Below are positions 1-7,192 of a stretch of DNA of 64,000 nt, in pieces; positions within the stretch are counted from its first letter, which is position 1; each line of letters starts with the position of its first letter. Under the pieces are notes generated by a model that made no database searches, was not told the origin of the DNA, and worked only from the letters and a program-made list of their open reading frames with translations. Origin of the DNA: Xanthomonas floridensis (GTDB lineage: Bacteria; Pseudomonadota; Gammaproteobacteria; Xanthomonadales; Xanthomonadaceae); NCBI RefSeq assembly GCF_001642575.1, contig NZ_LXNG01000058.1, positions 62,001 through 126,000 on the forward strand. The letters are read 5' to 3'. Position numbers and translations under genes: made by a program.

Positions 1-2
1 CC

Positions 3-419
3 AGCGCCTCGCGCGGCGTGGTCGAAGCGCTGCGTGGGCTGTACGCCAACTTCATCGTGCAGGAGTTCATCGGCGAGGCCGAGGGCGCCGACCTGCGATG
101 TTTCGTGGTCGGTGACCACGTCGTGGCGGCCATGCGCCGGCAGGCGGCCGAGGGCGATTTCCGTTCCAATCTGCATCTGGGGGGCAGCGCCGCGGTGGCC
201 GAGGCGACCAGGCAGGAACAGGAGGTCGCGGTGCGCTCGGCACGTGCGCTTGGTCTGGCGGTCGCCGGCGTCGACCTCATCCGCTCCAAGCGTGGGCCGC
301 TGGTGCTGGAGGTCAATTCCACCCCGGGCCTGGAAGGCGTTGAGGGGGTCTGTGGCGTCGATGTGGCCACCCACATCATCCAGCATCTGGAGCAGGCCGC
401 CCGCCGATCGGATGGCTGA
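3..419 (+). CDS. rimK: RimK-like ATP-grasp ligase, C-terminal part (5' end outside window)
   Basis: The reading frame is already open at the window edge, so the start lies upstream. The visible 138 residues are the C-terminal half of an ATP-grasp domain: an IVQEFI strand, the ADLRCFVVG segment, AAMRRQA, and the metal-binding end [13 protein letters not shown], where Glu and Asn would coordinate Mg-ATP. This pattern matches the RimK family, which adds glutamate to the C-terminus of ribosomal protein S6 (or makes related glutamate ligations). It ends at TGA and is followed after about 100 bp by a strong terminator. A different RimK-like ligase is possible because the N-terminal domain is not visible. 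Confidence 0.8.
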   Translation, partial: SASRGVVEALRGLYANFIVQEFIGEAEGADLRCFVVGDHVVAAMRRQAAEGDFRSNLHLGGSAAVAEATRQEQEVAVRSARALGLAVAGVDLIRSKRGPLVLEVNSTPGLEGVEGVCGVDVATHIIQHLEQAARRSDG

Positions 420-520
420 ATGCCTTAGCGGAAAATTAACGAAAAAATAATCTCTAGCTCGCTAGCCTCTTCCGACCGTAGCTCCGCTCTCGGCAGTGAC
501 GGTGATCGGGATGAACTTTT

Positions 521-553
521 GGCCCGGATGCTTCGCGGCATCCGGGCCTTTTT
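521..553 (+). terminator. Rho-independent terminator downstream of rimK
   Basis: A perfect 11-bp stem (521-531 with 538-548) closes a six-base TTCGCG loop and is followed by five T residues. It would end rimK transcription, or a short transcript starting in the 420-520 leader. Confidence 0.85.
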
Positions 554-1069
554 ATGGCAGCTTGTTGGCGGCCTTGTTCAGGTCTACATTTCGGGCGTCA
601 GGGCGAAGGAACGAGCGCGGCACGTGGAAGGATCAGGAACACATAGCCTGCGGAGTGCTACCACTTACATGGCGGCAGCGGCCGCCAAGCGCGGCGTCGG
701 CGATCAGGGAGTGATCGGATCCACGACCGCCACGCCGGCACATGGGCCGGGCGGGCGGGCAGCTGTTGCCCACGCATTTGGACGCATCGATGTCCTGGTC
801 TGTATGGGACGATGCAGCCAACTCACGTCCGATTTCAACGCTGCGGTGTTCAATGGCGCTCGACCGATCCCGGATAGGCCGGGTAGAGCGATTAGACACT
901 TCAGCGGAACTGCCGACGTGCTTTGCGTGTCTACTGATGCCGGTCCAGCAAAACAACGTGCAGTGGCAGCCGTATGGCGCCAACACCAGTTTGATCAAAG
1001 CAACATCGCGCGGATGTGGTTGCCGTCTGGCAACGCCTCCGGGTACGTGACTCAACCATAGAGGTTCCA
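554..1069. other. Intergenic region upstream of colR, no supported gene
   Basis: About 515 bp between the terminator and colR. Open frames exist on both strands but none has a recognisable domain or a convincing ribosome binding site. The only clear signal is AGAGG at 1060-1064, the probable Shine-Dalgarno of colR. The colRS promoter presumably lies here, but I see no confident -35/-10 pair. Confidence 0.5.
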
Positions 1070-1747
1070 GTGCGCATCCTAGTAATTGAAGACAACAGCG
1101 ACATCGCCGCCAATCTCGGCGACTACCTCGAAGACCGCGGCCATACCGTGGATTTCGCCGCCGATGGCGTGACCGGCCTGCACCTGGCAGTGGTGCACGA
1201 GTTTGACGCCATCGTGCTCGACCTCAACCTGCCCGGCATGGACGGCATCGAAGTCTGCCGCAAGTTGCGCAACGAAGCGCGCAAGCAGACCCCGGTGCTG
1301 ATGCTGACCGCGCGCGACTCGCTGGACAACAAGCTGGCCGGCTTCGACTCCGGCGCCGACGACTACCTGATCAAGCCATTCGCCTTGCAGGAAGTGGAAG
1401 TACGCCTCAACGCACTGTCGCGTCGCGGCAAGGGCGTGCACACCCGCGTGCTGGAAACCGGTGACCTGGAATACAACCTGGACACGCTGGAAGTGCGTCG
1501 CCGCGGCAAGTTACTGCAGCTCAACCCCACCGCGCTGAAGATTCTGCAGGCGCTGATGGAGGCCTCGCCCGCCGTAGTGACGCGCCAGGAGCTGGAAACC
1601 CGCGTCTGGGGCGAAGAATTGCCGGATTCGGATTCGCTGCGCGTGCATATCCACGGCCTGCGCGCGGTGGTCGACAAGCCCTTCGATGTGCCGATGATCC
1701 AGACCCGTCACGGCATCGGCTACCGCATCGCCTCGCCCGATGCCTGA
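1070..1747 (+). CDS. colR: ColR/VgrR-type OmpR-family response regulator
   Basis: A 225-residue regulator with a receiver domain (about 1-115) and an OmpR/PhoB winged-helix DNA-binding domain (about 125-220). Visible receiver residues are the acidic pair E7-D8, the phosphoacceptor D51, T80 and K102. The start is GTG at 1070, chosen because AGAGG sits five bases upstream and the receiver fold begins at once with VRILVIED. The last eight bases overlap colS, so the two are translationally coupled. In Xanthomonas this position next to the pilus cluster holds ColR/ColS, also called VgrR/VgrS, linked to iron and metal response, stress and virulence. The general family is certain; the orthology rests on synteny. 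Confidence 0.85.
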   Translation: MRILVIEDNSDIAANLGDYLEDRGHTVDFAADGVTGLHLAVVHEFDAIVLDLNLPGMDGIEVCRKLRNEARKQTPVLMLTARDSLDNKLAGFDSGADDYLIKPFALQEVEVRLNALSRRGKGVHTRVLETGDLEYNLDTLEVRRRGKLLQLNPTALKILQALMEASPAVVTRQELETRVWGEELPDSDSLRVHIHGLRAVVDKPFDVPMIQTRHGIGYRIASPDA

Positions 1748-3074
1748 GAGTGCTGGCGGATCGCGGCCCGCCCGCAGGCGTGGCCGCTACCGGCGGCGCC
1801 TGCGTAGCCGCATCATTCTTTCGTTCGTGTTGTTGGGCTTCTGCCTGACGACATTGTTTGCCTTCGCCACCAACTGGGCGCGCGCGCGCGTGGAAAACCA
1901 ATTGGTCGAAGATGTGATGAATCGCAACATCGATGCCTTCGCGCAGCGATTTTATTCCGACCCGCTCCGCAATCCCGATCTGCCGGTGCAGCAGATGCGT
2001 GGGCGCGTGGTCAAGCGCGACAAGTTCGAAGCACTGCGCCTCGAACAACCGGAGTGGTACCAGTTCCCGGACGGCATCCACACCATCTCCGGCGTGGACG
2101 AAAGCGGCAATGCGTACTCGTACAAGCTGGCGGTGCGCAAGACGCCCAGCGAGTGGTTCTTCCTTGCCTACGACATGACCCAGACGCTCAAGGGCGAGAT
2201 CCAGCTCAAGCGCACCTTGATGTTGTCGGTGTTGGTGTTTAGCGGCTTCTCGCTGCTGATCGGCTGGTGGTCCGCCTCCAAGGTCATGCGCCCGGTCTCG
2301 GATCTGGCCGCGCGTCTGCGCGCCTACCGTGGCGGCACCAGCGAGCCCAAGCCCTTGGCCGCGCATTTCCCGGATGACGAAGTCGGCCAGCTGGCCGAAG
2401 CGCTGGACGATTACTCTGCGCGGCTCACCGAAGTGGTGCAGCGCGACCGCGAATTCAATGCCGACGTCAGCCATGAACTGCGAACTCCGTTGGCGGTGAT
2501 CCGCGGCGCCACCGAGCTGCTGCTGACCAAGCCCAATCTCGACGAAAAGGTGCTGCAACGCCTGCAGCGCATCCAGCGCGCCGAGCAGCAATGTAGTGAC
2601 TTGATCGGCTCGCTGCTGTTGCTCTCGCGCAACGAGCGCGGGCAGGGCAGTAGCAACGTGGCCAAGGTAGCCGAGCAACTGATCGACTCGCACCGCGCCC
2701 AGCTCGGCGGCAAACCGCTGGAGTTGCTGCTGGAGGGCGAGCGCGACCTGGTCATCGACGCGCCCGAATCTGCCTTGTCGGTGGCGCTGGGCAACCTGAT
2801 CGGCAACGCGGTCAAGTACACCCAGGACGGCCAGGTACGCGTGCGCGTGCTGGGCGATGCGGTGGAAGTGATCGACTCCGGCCCCGGCCTGAGCGAGGAA
2901 GACGCCGCCAAACTGTTCCAGCGCGGCTACCGCGGCACCCACGCCGGCCACTCGCAAGGCGGCGGCATCGGCCTGTCGATCGTCAGCCGGCTGTGCGATT
3001 TGTATGGCTGGCGGGTTAGCGTGCGGCCAGGGCAGGAGCGGGGCGTGATCGCAACATTGGCCTTCCATCGCTAG
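1740..3074 (+). CDS. colS: ColS/VgrS-type sensor histidine kinase
   Basis: A 444-residue inner-membrane kinase. A basic N-terminus leads into TM1 (about 24-45), a short periplasmic segment (about 46-158), TM2 (about 159-178) and a HAMP linker. The HisKA domain has the phosphorylated His in VSHELRTP (H245). The HATPase domain shows the N-box GNLIGNAVKYT, the G1 box DSGPGLS and the G2 box GGGIGLSIV. The periplasmic part contains an E-x-x-E motif (EQPE, about 102-105), the type of motif reported for ferric iron sensing by VgrS; I infer but cannot prove the same role here. It overlaps colR by eight bases. The 62 bp to the convergent coaE carry no obvious terminator. Confidence 0.85.
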   Translation: MPESAGGSRPARRRGRYRRRLRSRIILSFVLLGFCLTTLFAFATNWARARVENQLVEDVMNRNIDAFAQRFYSDPLRNPDLPVQQMRGRVVKRDKFEALRLEQPEWYQFPDGIHTISGVDESGNAYSYKLAVRKTPSEWFFLAYDMTQTLKGEIQLKRTLMLSVLVFSGFSLLIGWWSASKVMRPVSDLAARLRAYRGGTSEPKPLAAHFPDDEVGQLAEALDDYSARLTEVVQRDREFNADVSHELRTPLAVIRGATELLLTKPNLDEKVLQRLQRIQRAEQQCSDLIGSLLLLSRNERGQGSSNVAKVAEQLIDSHRAQLGGKPLELLLEGERDLVIDAPESALSVALGNLIGNAVKYTQDGQVRVRVLGDAVEVIDSGPGLSEEDAAKLFQRGYRGTHAGHSQGGGIGLSIVSRLCDLYGWRVSVRPGQERGVIATLAFHR

Positions 3075-3136
3075 TAGCGTTAGCGGTGGGCCGTGTGTTG
3101 GTATTCCTCAGCGCAGCGTGCAACAGACTGCGGAAA

Positions 3137-3748
3137 CTACGAACCAATCGCGTTGGAGCGATACCGCGCATCGAGATTGTGAGCCGCGCGGACCAGATGC
3201 GCCGGTTGGTCATCGTTGACCACGACATCATCTGCGAGCGCCAGACGCTGTTCGCGCGACGCCTGCGCGGCAATCATCTGATCCGCCAACTCCGGCGTGC
3301 TTCCATCGCGTCGCATCAGTCTGGCGTGCTGCAATTCAACCGGCGCATCGACGACTAGAATTCGATCCAGCCACGGATAGATCGCGCGGCCGCCGGCTTC
3401 GGTGAGTAAGGGGATCGCAACGATGACATACGAGCTTTCAGTCGCCTGTGCGGCGCGCTGCAGCTCTGCACGGATAGCGGGATGGGTAATCCCTTCTAGC
3501 GCTTTGCGTTGCTGTGGATCGGCGAAGACCACTTTGCGTAAGGCCTGCCTGTCCAGGGTGCCATCCGGCAACAAAATGCTTGGCCCAAAGCAATCCACGA
3601 TGGCATCAAGAATAGGGCCGGGCGCCACCACCTGCCTTGCAATGACGTCGGCATCGATGACCGGCACACCCAGCTTCTCGAACTCGGCGGCAAGGGCACT
3701 TTTGCCGGAAGCAATGCCGCCGGTGAGGCCGACGATGAAGTCGCTCAT
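3137..3748 (-). CDS. coaE: Dephospho-CoA kinase
   Basis: A 203-residue P-loop kinase for the last step of coenzyme A synthesis, phosphorylation of the 3'-hydroxyl of dephospho-CoA. The N-terminus has the Walker A loop GLTGGIASGKS, followed by VIDADVIAR, where the conserved Asp is expected to act in catalysis. THPAIR and IPLLTEAG are typical CoaE segments. I chose the ATG at 3748 (MSDFIVGLTGG), which puts the P-loop at residue 8 as usual. It is the distal gene of pilC-pilD-coaE, 13 bases after pilD. This linkage of coaE with pilD is common in Pseudomonas and Xanthomonas relatives and does not imply a role in pili. Confidence 0.95.
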   Translation of the reverse strand: MSDFIVGLTGGIASGKSALAAEFEKLGVPVIDADVIARQVVAPGPILDAIVDCFGPSILLPDGTLDRQALRKVVFADPQQRKALEGITHPAIRAELQRAAQATESSYVIVAIPLLTEAGGRAIYPWLDRILVVDAPVELQHARLMRRDGSTPELADQMIAAQASREQRLALADDVVVNDDQPAHLVRAAHNLDARYRSNAIGS

Positions 3749-3761
3749 CGCCGTGCCCCGG

Positions 3762-4625
3762 TCAACGCAGGCCTGCGAAGTGCAGGTAGCCGTCCACCAG
3801 GTCGTTGCCCCAGAAGAACACCACCCAGCCGGCGATGGCCAGGTAGGGGCCGAACGGGATCGGGGTGGCTCGGTCGCGACCCTTGGCCACCAGCCAGATC
3901 GAGCCCAGGATGGCACCGACCAGCGAGGAGATCAGGATGATCGGCAGGATGCCTTTCAGCCCGCACCAGGCACCGAGCGCGGCCAACAGCTTGAAGTCGC
4001 CGTGGCCCATGCCTTCCTTGCCGGTGAGCTGCTTGAACAGCCACCACACCGTCCACAGCGAGACATAGCCAACCGCCGCGCCCAGCAGGGCGGGCTTGGC
4101 CGGCATGTAGAGGTTGTCCATCGAGCCGACCAGGCCCAGCCACATCAGCGGCAGGGTCAGCTGGTCCGGCAGCAGCTTGTGGCGCAGGTCGATGCCCGAC
4201 ATCGCCACCAGGAAGCAGCTCAGCACGATGGCGCCGAAGCCCTGCCAGCCGAAGCCGAAGCGCCAGACGCTGGCCGCGCACAGTATCGAGGTCAGCAACT
4301 CGACTAATGGGTATTGGATGGAGATCGGCTTGCCGCTATAGCGCGACTTGCCGCGCAGCATCAGCCAGCTGAAGAGCGGAATGTTCTCCCACCACTTGAG
4401 CTTGTCGCCGGTGACTGGGTCGTGCGATGGCTCCACCACGATGCCCGGCGGCGGCGGTTCATAGATGTCCGGCAGCTCCAGGATCTCGCGCGCGTCGCGC
4501 CGCCACTGCCACTCCATGCGCTTGGGCAAGCGCAGGATCACCACGTTCAGGAAGCTGCCGATCAGCAGTCCCAGTCCGGCCGCGGCGGGAAAGCCGAGAC
4601 CGGGATGCTGGTCGAGAAATGCCAT
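3762..4625 (-). CDS. pilD: Type IV prepilin peptidase/N-methyltransferase without the zinc cysteines
   Basis: A 287-residue polytopic inner-membrane protease that cleaves class III signal peptides of prepilins and type II secretion pseudopilins and N-methylates the new Phe1. The two aspartates expected for this aspartic protease are visible: D146 in SGIDLRHKLLPD and D210 in the GHGDFK motif. Most PilD proteins carry two CxxC pairs in the cytoplasmic loop after TM1. Here that loop reads through SHDPVTGDKLKWW and RGKSRYSGK with no cysteine; the only cysteines are at about 116, 137 and 221. Loss of this motif is known for the Xanthomonas homologue XpsO. The gene starts six bases after pilC. Confidence 0.95.
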   Translation of the reverse strand: MAFLDQHPGLGFPAAAGLGLLIGSFLNVVILRLPKRMEWQWRRDAREILELPDIYEPPPPGIVVEPSHDPVTGDKLKWWENIPLFSWLMLRGKSRYSGKPISIQYPLVELLTSILCAASVWRFGFGWQGFGAIVLSCFLVAMSGIDLRHKLLPDQLTLPLMWLGLVGSMDNLYMPAKPALLGAAVGYVSLWTVWWLFKQLTGKEGMGHGDFKLLAALGAWCGLKGILPIILISSLVGAILGSIWLVAKGRDRATPIPFGPYLAIAGWVVFFWGNDLVDGYLHFAGLR

Positions 4626-4631
4626 TACGTC

Positions 4632-5891
4632 TTATCCAACTACTGCGCCGAGTTTGAAGATCGGAAGATACATGCCGATGACCATGCCGCCTACGATGGT
4701 GCCGATGAACACCATGATCATTGGTTCAAGCAAGCTGCTCAGCGCATCCACGGCATTGTTGACCTCCTGTTCGAAGTACTCGGCAACCTTGAATAGCATG
4801 GCATCCAGTGCGCCAGCCTCCTCGCCGATTGCCGTCATCTGGATGACCATGTGCGGGAATAGATTTGTCTGCTTCATCGCTGTGTTGACGGGATAGCCGA
4901 CTGATACGTCATCGCGCATCCGCAGAACTGATTTCTCGTAGACCGTGTTGCCTGTCGCACCCGCCACGATGTCAAGCGCCTCAACGAGCGGCACGCCAGC
5001 ACGGAAAGTCACCGCCAACGTGCGCGAAAAACGCGCGATCGAGCTGTTATGCATGATTTGGCCAATGACCGGGACCTTCAAGATCAGCCGGTCCATGGCA
5101 TGTTGCATCGAAGGAGATCGCTTGTAACTGAACACGAATCCCACCACGGCGCCAATTGCGGCCAGCAACATCAACCACCACCACGCCACCATGAAACGCG
5201 ACGCGTTGACGATCAATTGAGTGAATGCGGGCAATTCGGCGCCAAAGCTCTTAAACACATCTTCAAATTGTGGAACAACCCAGACCAGCAGAATCCCGCT
5301 GACAAGAATAGCTACAGCCATCACCATCGCCGGATAGAAAAGTGCCTTTTTGATCTTGCCTTTCAGGGCCTCTATGTTTTCTTTGTAGGTCGCCACTGTT
5401 TCGAGAACCGTCTCAAGAACACCGGCACCTTCACCTGCCTTGACCAAGTTGCGGTAAAGTTCGTCGAACTGCACTGGATGCTTACTGATCGACTCGTACA
5501 GCGAAGAGCCGCCCTCGATATCGTTGCGGATCTGTTCGACCATCTTGCGCATGCGCGGGTTCTTGTGTCCGCTGCCAATGATTTCCAGTGCCCCAACAAT
5601 GGGTACGCCGGACTTCATCATGGTTGCCATCTGGCGACTAAAGAACGCTATGTCCTTTGGTGTGATCTTGCTGCCTGCGGCTCCAAAGAGCGGCTTGGGC
5701 TTCACTTTCACCACTGATGGAGTGATGCCTTGGCGTCGCAACTCGGCTCGAAGCAGGTTTGCATTCTTGGCGGGCTGCTCACCCTTCATCTTGACGCCGC
5801 GCTTGTCCGTCCCCTCCCAAACAAACGCAACCGTTTGACTGATATTGCGGGCTGCCGGGCCCTTTTGAATTGTACTTCGCGTTGTGGACAT
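4632..5891 (-). CDS. pilC: Type IV pilus inner-membrane platform protein PilC
   Basis: A 419-residue protein with two repeated T2SSF/GspF domains (about 75-200 and 280-400), each followed by transmembrane helices, including one near VMAVAILVSGILLVWVVP and a C-terminal one ending in GMYLPIFKLGAVVG. It anchors the motor ATPase and passes pilins into the growing fibre. The ATG at 5891 (MSTTRSTIQKG) is preceded by GGGAG and gives the normal family length; the frame is open a further 324 bases upstream, but that part runs through the divergent promoter. Base composition is clearly poorer in G+C than in pilD next door, which fits the exchanged cassette described in the findings. Confidence 0.95.
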   Translation of the reverse strand: MSTTRSTIQKGPAARNISQTVAFVWEGTDKRGVKMKGEQPAKNANLLRAELRRQGITPSVVKVKPKPLFGAAGSKITPKDIAFFSRQMATMMKSGVPIVGALEIIGSGHKNPRMRKMVEQIRNDIEGGSSLYESISKHPVQFDELYRNLVKAGEGAGVLETVLETVATYKENIEALKGKIKKALFYPAMVMAVAILVSGILLVWVVPQFEDVFKSFGAELPAFTQLIVNASRFMVAWWWLMLLAAIGAVVGFVFSYKRSPSMQHAMDRLILKVPVIGQIMHNSSIARFSRTLAVTFRAGVPLVEALDIVAGATGNTVYEKSVLRMRDDVSVGYPVNTAMKQTNLFPHMVIQMTAIGEEAGALDAMLFKVAEYFEQEVNNAVDALSSLLEPMIMVFIGTIVGGMVIGMYLPIFKLGAVVG

Positions 5892-6018
5892 ATTGATCGC
5901 TCCCGTCCAGCCATCCCCAGGTGGACTGAACGCATTGTAGCGCTTTAGCGGGCACCGGACATCTATGGAATCGTGGCCATGGGTCGCAAGCGGGACAGCG
6001 GTACGGGAGATGCGAAGG

Positions 6019-6033
6019 TGACAGTTGTTGTCA
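6019..6033. promoter_or_regulatory. Palindromic candidate activator site upstream of pilA
   Basis: TGACA and TGTCA are separated by five bases, centred about 127 bp upstream of the sigma-54 core. PilR of Pseudomonas aeruginosa binds TGTC-containing sites upstream of pilA, so this is a plausible PilR enhancer. The assignment is inference from motif and position. Confidence 0.5.
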
Positions 6034-6151
6034 CTTTCTGACCCAGTTTGGCGGGACTGAAATTTCATCGCAAATTTGCATTTCCGCGCTTTCTTCCTGT
6101 CTGCGATGCGGCATGATGTCGATGGGGAGTATGGAGGCGCGTCGGGAGACT

Positions 6152-6167
6152 TGGCACGTATCCTGCT
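6152..6167 (+). promoter_or_regulatory. Sigma-54 (-24/-12) promoter of pilA
   Basis: TGGCACGTATCCTGCT has the invariant GG at 6153-6154 and GC at 6165-6166 with the required spacing, and a full TGGCACG -24 half. Transcription would begin about 12 bp downstream, leaving a leader of roughly 75 bases before the pilA ATG. A sigma-54 promoter fits the pilR/pilS genes in the same locus. Confidence 0.88.
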
Positions 6168-6253
6168 TGTACACCCATTACGCGGCAGTCGCCGCGCAAG
6201 CGTTGAAGATATCAACGTGATCCAATTTCTCTCTCGTCTCTAGGGGATTCACA

Positions 6254-6673
6254 ATGAAAAAGCAGCAGGGCTTCACTCTTATCGAATTGATGATTGTCAT
6301 CGCGATCATCGCGATTCTGGCGGCAATCGCTATTCCGCAGTACAACGACTATACGGCTCGCGCGCAGTTGGCCGAGGCTTTTACGCTGGCTAGCGGCCTG
6401 AAGACGCCCATTGCTGAGGCGTATTCGCAGGATAATACTGACGCTAATTCTTGCGTTAAGCCAGCCGGCACGATTAGCACTGGCAAGTATGTAGCCAGTC
6501 TTGAAGTGGCAACAAGTGGTACTGGTTGTACTATCACTGCCACGATGAAGGCTGCAGGTGTGAATGAGAAAGTCAACGGCAAAGCTGTTGCGCTCGCTTA
6601 TAACAAGACCACGGGCGCTTTTACCTGCAGTAGCACTGCTAACTCAGAGGTCACGCCAAAGGCTTGTAAGTAA
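6254..6673 (+). CDS. pilA: Type IV pilin PilA (first copy)
   Basis: A 139-residue type IVa major pilin. The prepilin leader MKKQQG ends in Gly6, followed by Phe7, the future N-methylated residue, and Glu at mature position 5; the hydrophobic alpha-1 helix continues through [23 protein letters not shown]. Four cysteines lie in the globular part (in NSCVKP, TGCTI, FTCSS and KACK), enough for a C-terminal disulfide loop. A GGGGAT-type ribosome binding site sits a few bases before the ATG. The gene is directly downstream of the sigma-54 promoter and ends 10 bases before a strong terminator, so it should be the most abundant transcript of the locus. GC content is well below the surroundings. Confidence 0.95.
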   Translation: MKKQQGFTLIELMIVIAIIAILAAIAIPQYNDYTARAQLAEAFTLASGLKTPIAEAYSQDNTDANSCVKPAGTISTGKYVASLEVATSGTGCTITATMKAAGVNEKVNGKAVALAYNKTTGAFTCSSTANSEVTPKACK

Positions 6674-6682
6674 CTTCTCTTA

Positions 6683-6716
6683 AAGCAAGAGCCCCATCCG
6701 GGGCTCTTGCTTTTTT
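6683..6716 (+). terminator. Terminator between the two pilin genes
   Basis: A perfect 13-bp stem (6683-6695 with 6700-6712) with an ATCC loop runs into a tract of six T residues. It lies between the first and second pilin, so read-through would set how much second pilin and PilB is made from the pilA promoter. Confidence 0.92.
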
Positions 6717-6732
6717 GGGGCGGGTAGAGGCT

Positions 6733-7152
6733 ATGAACAGAAACTCAGGCTTCACGCTTGTAGAGTTGATGATCGTGATCGCTCTGATTGCGATTCTTGC
6801 AGCTATTGCAATCCCGCAATATAGCGACTACACGGCCCGTGCCCAATTGTCGGAGGCTGTTGTACTTTTAGGTGGCTTGAAAACGCCCATAGGTGAGCAA
6901 TTTGCTGACGACAACGCTGCTTCTTCGTGCTCGATTCCTGCGAATTCTGTAACCACTGGAAGGTATGTTTCCAGCGTCACCGCTACTCCTGCTACTCCCT
7001 GCGTTCTTGTGGCTCGTATCCCCTTCGATAATGTAAGTAAGCAAGTAGCGGGCGCCACTTTGACTGTTACGTATACTCCAGCAACCGGCGAATGGGCTTG
7101 CGTAACAAGTGCACCTGTGCAAGTTGCGCCGAAGGCTTGTCCTCACCGTTGA
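6733..7152 (+). CDS. pilA: Type IV pilin PilA-like (second copy)
   Basis: A second 139-residue pilin. Its leader MNRNSG is followed by [20 protein letters not shown], and Gly6, Phe7 and Glu5 of the mature protein are all present. The N-terminal 60 residues are close to the first copy, whereas the globular domain differs but keeps cysteines (SCSIP, TPCVL, WACVT, KACP). The ATG at 6733 is chosen because it places the leader correctly; the frame also has a TTG at 6715 inside the terminator T-tract, which is unlikely. There is no separate promoter I can recognise, so expression probably depends on read-through of the preceding terminator. It may be an alternative or minor pilin, or a reserve for antigenic change. 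Confidence 0.9.
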   Translation: MNRNSGFTLVELMIVIALIAILAAIAIPQYSDYTARAQLSEAVVLLGGLKTPIGEQFADDNAASSCSIPANSVTTGRYVSSVTATPATPCVLVARIPFDNVSKQVAGATLTVTYTPATGEWACVTSAPVQVAPKACPHR

Positions 7153-7192
7153 GTTGAGTGTCGCCTGAAGTATTTCAAGTAGGAGTTTTGCA

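Noticed and set aside
519-1061. 180-residue plus-strand frame between rimK and colR
   Set aside because: It starts within the terminator stem, has no family motif, and its composition does not look coding.
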